A DNA stretch of 12,289 bases from Verrucomicrobia bacterium UBA5540 (GTDB lineage: Bacteria > Verrucomicrobiota > Kiritimatiellia > Kiritimatiellales > Tichowtungiaceae). The notes under the pieces are model-generated. The model saw only the letters and a program-made list of their open reading frames with translations. It searched no databases and was not told where the DNA came from. The position numbers were made by a program, and so were the translations under genes. The first letter of the stretch is position 1. Each line of letters opens with the position of its first letter. The DNA lies in contig DINM01000128.1 of assembly GCA_002423675.1 (NCBI GenBank), positions 17,968-30,256 on the forward strand, read 5' to 3'. Positions 6,597-10,801 of the stretch are shown piece by piece.

Positions 6597-6660
6597 ACCG
6601 AACAACAACTTTCACTCTATCGCAGGCTCCGCCCGCTCAGAGTGACGCGCGACGTTCGGG
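6597..6660 (+). other. attC site of cassette 6 (also fits a fused 5-6 cassette)
   Basis: R'' ACCGAAC (6597-6603) is the exact complement of TTCGGT, the first six bases of both cassette 6 and cassette 5. The R' core is GTTCGGG (6654-6660), with crossover after G6654. It is 64 bp, with arms CACTCT/AGAGTG as in attC1 and attC3. Confidence 0.92.
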
Positions 6661-6846
6661 GATCACGGAGAAACAGACTGATTTAAATATCTCATCACGG
6701 AGAAACAACCCTAACGACTGAAACACGATCACGAAGAAACAGAGCCATTCGACAGGAATAAATCCGAACCAGGGCATGGAGCTTACGCGGTAAAACGCAC
6801 TTTCTATCGTGCCTGACGTCTTTCCCGCGAAGCTCACACCAAAACG
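6655..6846 (+). repeat. Cassette 7: gene-less cassette with three spaced 14-bp repeats
   Basis: This 192-bp cassette has no plus-strand ATG ORF. Its variable part holds ATCACGGAGAAACA at 6662-6675 and 6694-6707 and ATCACGAAGAAACA at 6728-6741, spaced 32 and 34 bp start to start, about three helical turns. The first two copies are exact and the third differs by one base. The even spacing would suit binding sites on one face of DNA. It may equally be a captured fragment of a dispersed genomic repeat of the 'cacggagaaacaca' type seen in many environmental genomes. Together with the end of cassette 6, the stretch from 6539 to 6854 carries no gene. Confidence 0.7.
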
Positions 6847-6852
6847 TTAGAC
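6763..6852 (+). other. attC site of cassette 7
   Basis: R'' TCCGAAC (6763-6769) has one T for C relative to the complement of the cassette start GTTCGGG. The R' core is GTTAGAC (6846-6852), with crossover after G6846. Arms GAGCTT/AAGCTC and CGCGG/CCGCG pair. Confidence 0.87.
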
Positions 6853-6854
6853 CC

Positions 6855-7427
6855 ATGAAAATATTTAAAACAACATTAGCTATTTTTCTTTTGGCCACCC
6901 TGATCGGATGTGCTTCCAGTGTGTCCGACAAGCCATACTTTAAGAATTCTATTGGAAACAATCTGGAGTTAACCGAACCCATGTGCTTGGGAAAACTGAA
7001 TAAAGATGTTCCCTCCGGGACTTTGCACCTGATTCAGAAAAAACACGATTTACACATTCTGTTTAAAGAAAGTTGGGTTGATTTTATGCAGAAATACGGG
7101 GTGATCGACGGTTCGATTATCAAATTAAAACCCAGAACACGCCTGAAAATTGAAGATATCATTTACCATAACGCAATTGATTCTGATGGGTACTATGCCT
7201 ACGGCGAGATTTTCCACCCTGAGAAAAAAATCTTTGTTCCATTCCAATATCATCTGGTGGAAGTTCGGCGTGTAAAGAGTCCCAACGAAAAGCCATCGTG
7301 GATAATGACGCATATTTTTAGGTCGAAAAAATCAGAAACCGTAAAGAGCGTTCTGGATAAACTTCCGTGGGAAGATGGAGAACCTCTTGAAGAAAGAGTT
7401 ATTGATAAAGTGAACCTGTATTTCTAA
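6855..7427 (+). CDS. Cassette 8: lipoprotein of unknown function
   Basis: The product has 190 aa. The signal peptide ends in a canonical lipobox, TLIGC, with lipidated Cys19. The mature protein is mixed alpha/beta with several aromatic-rich strands (LHILFKESWVDFMQKYG, YYAYGEIFHPEKKIFVPF) and a charged C-terminus. I recognise no family. ATG 6855 is only eight bases into the cassette and has no Shine-Dalgarno, so translation may depend on a message entering from upstream or on a weak start. The stop is followed within eight bases by the R'' box, a compact layout typical of cassettes. Likely in the periplasm or on the outer membrane. Confidence 0.8.
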   Translation: MKIFKTTLAIFLLATLIGCASSVSDKPYFKNSIGNNLELTEPMCLGKLNKDVPSGTLHLIQKKHDLHILFKESWVDFMQKYGVIDGSIIKLKPRTRLKIEDIIYHNAIDSDGYYAYGEIFHPEKKIFVPFQYHLVEVRRVKSPNEKPSWIMTHIFRSKKSETVKSVLDKLPWEDGEPLEERVIDKVNLYF

Positions 7428-7434
7428 AAAATAG

Positions 7435-7498
7435 GTCTAACCAGCGAAGTCAGCTTATTGGTCGCTCCGCTCCCAAACGCTGCTTCGAGACGTTAGGA
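7435..7498 (+). other. attC site of cassette 8
   Basis: R'' GTCTAAC (7435-7441) is the exact complement of GTTAGAC. The R' core is GTTAGGA (7492-7498), with crossover after G7492. Arms CGAAG/CTTCG and CAGC/GCTG pair. Confidence 0.93.
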
Positions 7499-7508
7499 AT
7501 TAAAAATT

Positions 7509-7874
7509 ATGAAAAACCCACTCGCACCACTTTTCTACGGCATCATCGCTTGTATCGTGACCGCTATATCAAGTCTGTTAAAAGCAAGCGAAATTGAGTG
7601 GTGGGTAATTGTGCAGCAAGCCTACAACTTGGCGATTTCTCTAACATTCGTTTATTTCTATCTGAAGAAATCAAAATATGCATGGCACTCCCTTTTTCTG
7701 GCAGTACCTATAATCCCAATTTACCTGTTCGTCAGAACTTGGTCTCAACCAGAGGTTAGCGTTTTTGACACGACCAACATCATTACATTTTCAATCTTGG
7801 TTTTTGCTGTCGTCATGATGGCTAAAGAAAAAGATAAATATTTTGATTTCGTGAAATTAAACAAGAAATCCTAA
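7509..7874 (+). CDS. Cassette 9: four-helix integral membrane protein
   Basis: The product has 121 aa and no recognised family. Four hydrophobic segments are seen at about 6-24 (APLFYGIIACIVTAISSLL), 32-52, 59-76 (WHSLFLAVPIIPIYLFV) and 89-105, with a basic loop (KKSKYAW) between the second and third and a charged tail (KEKDKYFDFVKLNKK). It is probably an inner-membrane protein. The ribosome binding site candidate AGGA (7495-7498) is supplied by the R' core of the preceding attC, ten bases before ATG 7509, so translation would depend on which attC core the cassette is joined to. The stop TAA lies inside the R'' box of its own attC. Confidence 0.78.
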   Translation: MKNPLAPLFYGIIACIVTAISSLLKASEIEWWVIVQQAYNLAISLTFVYFYLKKSKYAWHSLFLAVPIIPIYLFVRTWSQPEVSVFDTTNIITFSILVFAVVMMAKEKDKYFDFVKLNKKS

Positions 7875-7953
7875 CCACTCAAGTGACCCTACGTGATGAC
7901 CTGCACGGTCAAAATTGAACCACAAGGCACGAGGGTCCTTTCGGACGTTCGAT
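7869..7953 (+). other. attC site of cassette 9
   Basis: R'' TCCTAAC (7869-7875) is the exact complement of GTTAGGA. The R' core is GTTCGAT (7947-7953), with crossover after G7947. Arms GACCCT/AGGGTC and CGTG/CACG pair. Its right arm (7921-7949) matches attC12 at 28 of 29 positions. Confidence 0.93.
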
Positions 7954-7962
7954 GACATAAAA

Positions 7963-8184
7963 ATGAAAATCATTAGCGATTATAACCCATCAGAAGAACG
8001 ACTGTGGTATCTCCGCCGGAGCAAGGCAGGAACGATAGTAACAGCAATTTTATCTTTGTTACTTATCGGGATAACCCTCATCACCGACATGCCATGGGAC
8101 GAAAAACTTGAGATTTCAGTGTTTATTCTGGCAATAGCGATTATTTCAGTGGCGATGTACATCAGAAAGAAAACCAGACCATAA
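7963..8184 (+). CDS. Cassette 10: small two-helix membrane protein
   Basis: The product has 73 aa. A charged N-terminal stretch (SEERLWYLRRSK) is followed by two membrane segments at about 22-41 (AGTIVTAILSLLLIGITLIT) and 49-67, a short acidic turn (DMPWDEK) and a basic tail (RKKTRP). Both ends are predicted to face the cytoplasm by the positive-inside rule. The open frame extends upstream to an ATG at 7915, but that lies in attC9, before the crossover. ATG 7963 is the first start inside the cassette. No clear Shine-Dalgarno is seen. The family is unknown. Small size and two helices would fit a regulatory or immunity-type membrane peptide, but nothing in the sequence selects among such roles. 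Confidence 0.7.
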   Translation: MKIISDYNPSEERLWYLRRSKAGTIVTAILSLLLIGITLITDMPWDEKLEISVFILAIAIISVAMYIRKKTRP

Positions 8185-8189
8185 AACAC

Positions 8190-8293
8190 ATCGAACCAGG
8201 CAATCGAGAGGTACGGGAAACCCCAACGGGAAATTTAACTGAGTAGGCGATGAACAAGGCGGTGTTTCCCGCCCCTCATCGCAGACGTTCGAG
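8190..8293 (+). other. attC site of cassette 10
   Basis: R'' ATCGAAC (8190-8196) is the exact complement of GTTCGAT. The R' core is GTTCGAG (8287-8293), with crossover after G8287. Arms GGGAAAC/GTTTCCC pair. Length is 104 bp. Confidence 0.92.
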
Positions 8294-8318
8294 ATAAAAT
8301 AATGAGAGAGGAAATCGA

Positions 8319-8996
8319 ATGAATCGAGCTGTGAATTTTACAGTAGAATACTGTGAAAACAGTATCACCGTCTCCTCCGACATGACGACCCTCGATTTTG
8401 AGTGTGATCTTATTTTAGAAAAAATAGGCGATGGTGCAGAGGAAGATGAGTGGTCTGTCAATCAATGGGATCAAGATATCCCTATTGATGATTTCAAAGT
8501 GGATGATTCAGCATGTGCTCATGTCAAATGTAGCAATCCCCAGAAACGTAGGATATCTGGTAAAAGATTCGAACATTACGTCTGCTTGACTGCCCCTAAT
8601 GGTGAAAAACTTGCTGTTGGAACTAAGGATATTGAATTAAAGATTTCATACAAAAAACCAATTGTACAAGGGGGAAACTACACAGTCATCAAAACACTTC
8701 CCCACATGGATCTCCACCTTTTTCGTTTTGATCCGTTCAGAGTTTTTAATCCATGCAAAATACTCCGCTACAAAGTAGTTGATCATTCAGAATTGGAAGT
8801 TATCGCCCACCTTCCAAACAAACGCAACGAACCGCCGGGAGCAACGGTGTTTGCAGAAAGAGACCTGCAACCTGACGAAACATATTCTGTAACCATTGTT
8901 ATGGCGCAGGCGGGATTGACAAAGAAACTAGCAGGTAAACTATTAAGAGGTATTATTAAGCTCGCGTTTCAAATAGCAAAAACAACAGGAGGTTGA
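8319..8996 (+). CDS. Cassette 11, first gene: unknown protein with basic amphipathic C-terminal helix
   Basis: The product has 225 aa, with no signal peptide and no family I recognise. Residues 1-190 look strand-rich (VNFTVEYCENSITVSS, IELKISYKKP, ELEVIAHLP, TYSVTIVMAQ), with four Cys in the first half and the C-H-V-K-C pattern in ACAHVKCSNP. Residues 198-225 form a quite different tail, AGLTKKLAGKLLRGIIKLAF and on, with six Lys/Arg and no acidic residue, predicted to be a cationic amphipathic helix. The start has AGAGAGGA about eight bases upstream. AGGAGG at its 3' end serves the next gene, which starts one base after this stop, so the two are probably translationally coupled. The pairing suggests a two-component module. 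Confidence 0.75.
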   Translation: MNRAVNFTVEYCENSITVSSDMTTLDFECDLILEKIGDGAEEDEWSVNQWDQDIPIDDFKVDDSACAHVKCSNPQKRRISGKRFEHYVCLTAPNGEKLAVGTKDIELKISYKKPIVQGGNYTVIKTLPHMDLHLFRFDPFRVFNPCKILRYKVVDHSELEVIAHLPNKRNEPPGATVFAERDLQPDETYSVTIVMAQAGLTKKLAGKLLRGIIKLAFQIAKTTGG

Positions 8997-8997
8997 G

Positions 8998-9402
8998 ATG
9001 AGCAATGGTATTCCAAAATTTATATATGAAGATGTACAGACTATCAAAAATCTCTTGGGACATTGTGTTGTCGATGTGGCACTTTTTGGATCATTACTGT
9101 GGAAGGAATATGGAGATGCAGGTGATGTAGATTTGGCCATCTCCATACGTGATTTGTCATTACCCACTGCAAAGAGCAAAATTGAAAGATTGAGTTTAAG
9201 CTTACCTGTACGAATTAGCAGGGCTAATGGAACTTATATCTCCCCTGATTTACCAAGTACCCAGATCAAGGATTATCACATAGTTCTCCTTGATGCAGAT
9301 CATCTTAACCCAACTTTTATGCGCCTAAATAAAGGCAAACTGAAATCATTCAAACACTCCTCGAACCAGCGGGTTGAGCCTACCCCGTTGGTCGCCGCTT
9401 GA
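8998..9402 (+). CDS. Cassette 11, second gene: small nucleotidyltransferase-fold protein
   Basis: The product has 134 aa. It contains the pol-beta/MNT nucleotidyltransferase signature: hydrophobic strand VDVALFGS (Gly31-Ser32), ten residues, then Asp43-Val-Asp45 (GDVDLAISI), that is GSx10DxD. In the family these aspartates bind metal and NTP. MNT proteins act, for example, as antitoxins that AMPylate HEPN toxins, and larger relatives modify antibiotics or make second messengers. The third carboxylate strand appears to be LPVRISRA, where Arg stands at the expected Asp, so catalysis is in doubt. The best ribosome binding site of the window (AGGAGG, 8986-8991) precedes ATG 8998. The last 14 residues (about 121-134, with RVEPTPLVAA) are encoded by the attC site. 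Confidence 0.8.
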   Translation: MSNGIPKFIYEDVQTIKNLLGHCVVDVALFGSLLWKEYGDAGDVDLAISIRDLSLPTAKSKIERLSLSLPVRISRANGTYISPDLPSTQIKDYHIVLLDADHLNPTFMRLNKGKLKSFKHSSNQRVEPTPLVAA

Positions 9403-9448
9403 ACATGCCTATCGCACAAGGCGGGGCGGCTCACTTTTAACGTTAGCT
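9360..9448 (+). other. attC site of cassette 11
   Basis: R'' CTCGAAC (9360-9366) is the exact complement of GTTCGAG. The R' core is GTTAGCT (9442-9448), with crossover after G9442. The GAGCC and CCCCG arms pair with CGGGGCGGCTC. Confidence 0.93.
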
Positions 9449-9462
9449 AGACAAAGGCACCT

Positions 9463-10008
9463 ATGGACAACTTCAAATTTATATCCGATATCCCTCAATT
9501 AATTAGGGACTTTACTAGCCTAATCACAGAACCTTCGAGATTTCAATCTGACGAGCGCTACACTATTCGATTTGAACTCGAAATGATGTGTGACAGCATC
9601 ACCAAAGCTTCAGAGAATATTTTTGACTGGGTTCATAAATCAAGAAAACTGAAAAAATATACATGGGAGTCATCCAGAGAAGTTGATTCGATAATTTCCG
9701 AGATCTATCGTCCTTTTATCTACGGAAAAATAACCTATTTGATCGATGAACTTGATACCAAAATGTCCAAGAGAAGAATGGTATTAAACATGGAGAGGAT
9801 AAGATCATTAAGATGGATCCTTCAACATATTGACGATATTGATTATGTATTCTTAACCGACCTTGGGAGAGAGATGCATCATTCGTTATTTATCCTGCGT
9901 GATGTGGGTAATAATACAGACTATCAAAAGCGACTTGATTCTATTGAGGAAAAAACTAGAGACATGCGAAATTCTATATTCACTGAATATAAAAAAATAA
10001 AATTGTAG
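9463..10008 (+). CDS. Cassette 12: helical cytoplasmic protein of unknown function
   Basis: The product has 181 aa. It is almost wholly predicted helix, rich in charged residues, with no signal peptide or membrane segment. Notable stretches are FELEMMCDSITKASENIFDWVHKSRKL (about 37-63), DELDTKMSKRRMVLNMERIRSLRWIL (about 93-118) and a C-terminal coiled-coil-like segment, KRLDSIEEKTRDMRN. A histidine pair occurs in GREMHHSLF. No family is recognised. AAAGG seven bases before ATG 9463 is a good ribosome binding site. The stop TAG overlaps the R'' box of its attC. The gene fills the cassette. Confidence 0.78.
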   Translation: MDNFKFISDIPQLIRDFTSLITEPSRFQSDERYTIRFELEMMCDSITKASENIFDWVHKSRKLKKYTWESSREVDSIISEIYRPFIYGKITYLIDELDTKMSKRRMVLNMERIRSLRWILQHIDDIDYVFLTDLGREMHHSLFILRDVGNNTDYQKRLDSIEEKTRDMRNSIFTEYKKIKL

Positions 10009-10092
10009 CTAACCAGAGCTTGGATCCTATCGTGAAACCGCCGGTTGATTCGATCAAAACACAAGGCACGAGGATCCTTTCGGACGTTGGAA
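10007..10092 (+). other. attC site of cassette 12
   Basis: R'' AGCTAAC (10007-10013) is the exact complement of GTTAGCT. The R' core is GTTGGAA (10086-10092), with crossover after G10086. Arms GGATCCT/AGGATCC and TCGTG/CACGA pair. Confidence 0.93.
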
Positions 10093-10107
10093 ACAGAAAT
10101 AAAATAA

Positions 10108-10136
10108 TTGCCGACAGAGTGTCACTAAAGTATCAT
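10108..10136 (+). promoter_or_regulatory. Internal promoter of the toxin-antitoxin cassette
   Basis: TTGCCG (10108-10113) and TATCAT (10131-10136) are separated by exactly 17 bp, matching the sigma-70 consensus at 4 of 6 and 5 of 6 positions. Transcription would start at about 10143-10144, at the ATG of the antitoxin, so the message may be leaderless; no Shine-Dalgarno is present. A TGATCA palindrome covers 10139-10144 and could be part of an operator, which is speculative. Confidence 0.6.
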
Positions 10137-10143
10137 TCTGATC

Positions 10144-10401
10144 ATGAAAACTGAACTTGTAACCACGCTAAAAAGACAGGCAACTAAAATCCTCTCGGAT
10201 CTCCACAGTTCGGGAGAGCCGGTTTTGATTACGGAACACGGAAAACCATCAGCTTACCTAATTGATGTGGATTCATATGAATTCACGCAAAACAGGATGC
10301 AAATTCTCGAAGGCATTGCACGGGGTGAACGAGCCGCTCTGGAAAAACGAACCTATACACAAAGCGAAGCCAAAGAAAAGATGGAGAAATGGCTCAGCTG
10401 A
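10144..10401 (+). CDS. Cassette 13, antitoxin of the Phd/YefM family
   Basis: The product has 85 aa. The N-terminal Phd/YefM DNA-binding domain is clear: LVTTLKRQATKIL, SGEPVLITEHGKPSAYLIDV and DSYEFTQ (about 5-50). The C-terminal part, GIARGERAALEKRTYTQSEA to KMEKWLS, is the toxin-binding tail usual for partners of ParE-type toxins. Known role: it neutralises the toxin by direct binding and, with the toxin, represses its own promoter. It overlaps the toxin start by 13 bases, which fixes the antitoxin-first order and coupled translation. A promoter-like pair lies immediately upstream. Such cassettes are known to stabilise chromosomal integron arrays against loss. Confidence 0.95.
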   Translation: MKTELVTTLKRQATKILSDLHSSGEPVLITEHGKPSAYLIDVDSYEFTQNRMQILEGIARGERAALEKRTYTQSEAKEKMEKWLS

Positions 10402-10688
10402 TCTGGACAGAACCAGCCTTGCTGGATTTGGGTGAAATTGCTGACTACATTGCGCTGGATGACCCGGCTGCTGCCTCAAACTACGTACAAGAAGTTTTCA
10501 ACCGGATCGAGCGGTTGGAGCTCTACCCAAACTCAGGAAAACGTCCTGCCGAACTCCCGCGCACGCCCTATCGCGAAGTGGTTGTTCCGCCGTGCCGAAT
10601 ATTCTATCGAACAGAAAAAGACCAGGTGTTGATTTTGCATGTGATGCGCTCAGAGAAACTACTGCGTGCATACCTTTTAAACCGATAA
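10389..10688 (+). CDS. Cassette 13, toxin of the RelE/ParE superfamily
   Basis: The product has 99 aa, the normal length for ParE/RelE toxins. Helical hairpin residues LIWTEPALLDLGEIADYIA and DPAAASNYVQEVFNRIERLE (about 4-45) are followed by YPNSGKRPAELP, then the strand core YREVVVPPCRIFYR, with QVLILHVMRSEKLLRAYL at the end. ParE members poison DNA gyrase and RelE members cut mRNA on the ribosome. The sequence pattern (REVVVPPCRIFYR, HVMRSEK) looks nearer to ParE, but the target cannot be fixed from sequence. It starts inside the antitoxin gene (ATG 10389), so it depends on antitoxin translation. It sits in the last cassette of the array. Confidence 0.94.
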   Translation: MAQLIWTEPALLDLGEIADYIALDDPAAASNYVQEVFNRIERLELYPNSGKRPAELPRTPYREVVVPPCRIFYRTEKDQVLILHVMRSEKLLRAYLLNR

Positions 10689-10690
10689 AA

Positions 10691-10748
10691 TTCCAACCAA
10701 TCAAGTGAGCTTACGGGCTGCGCCCGACGCTCCTCTCAGGCGTTAACG
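10691..10748 (+). other. attC site of cassette 13, end of array
   Basis: R'' TTCCAAC (10691-10697) is the exact complement of GTTGGAA. The R' core is GTTAACG (10742-10748), with crossover after G10742. Arms GAGC/GCTC and CGGGC/GCCCG pair. No further attC is seen to the right. Confidence 0.92.
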
Positions 10749-10774
10749 TATATACCCCGTAATGTTCATACATT

Positions 10775-10801
10775 TTTGCGATCTTTGCGGTCTTTCGCGG
10801 T
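10775..10801. repeat. Three 9-bp degenerate tandem units beside ygiQ
   Basis: TTTGCGATC, TTTGCGGTC and TTTCGCGGT follow head to tail and touch the stop codon of the ygiQ-like gene. They resemble dispersed 'tttgcggtc' repeats of environmental genomes. No function is visible. Confidence 0.55.

Larger units (their letters stand above)
2868..10742 (+). mobile_element. Integron cassette array, thirteen cassettes in one orientation
   Basis: The array runs from the attI crossover (after G2867) to the last attC crossover (after G10742). Cassette limits are 2868-3810, 3811-4173, 4174-5027, 5028-5458, 5459-5986, 5987-6654, 6655-6846, 6847-7492, 7493-7947, 7948-8287, 8288-9442, 9443-10086 and 10087-10742. 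In each, the attC R'' box was compared with the first six bases of the same cassette after the G of the preceding core. Eleven are exact reverse complements. C5 and C7 differ by one base that would leave a G:T-type pair. All clear genes are on the plus strand, away from intI. attC lengths vary from 58 to 115 bp apart from the 37-bp remnant of C5, and sequences fall into several types, unlike the homogeneous sites of Vibrio superintegrons. Base composition is more AT-rich than both flanking genes. Confidence 0.95.

Noticed and set aside
6662..6741. Three spaced repeats considered as a CRISPR array.
   Set aside because: Repeats are 14 bp with spacers of 18-20 bp, only three copies, and no cas genes are present.
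6637..6837. Minus-strand ORF across cassette 7.
   Set aside because: It starts inside the attC of cassette 7 and ends before the crossover point of cassette 6, so it crosses a cassette boundary; no recognisable product.
7915..7962. Longer start of the cassette 10 gene at 7915.
   Set aside because: It lies in attC9, before the crossover at 7947, so it would not move with the cassette.
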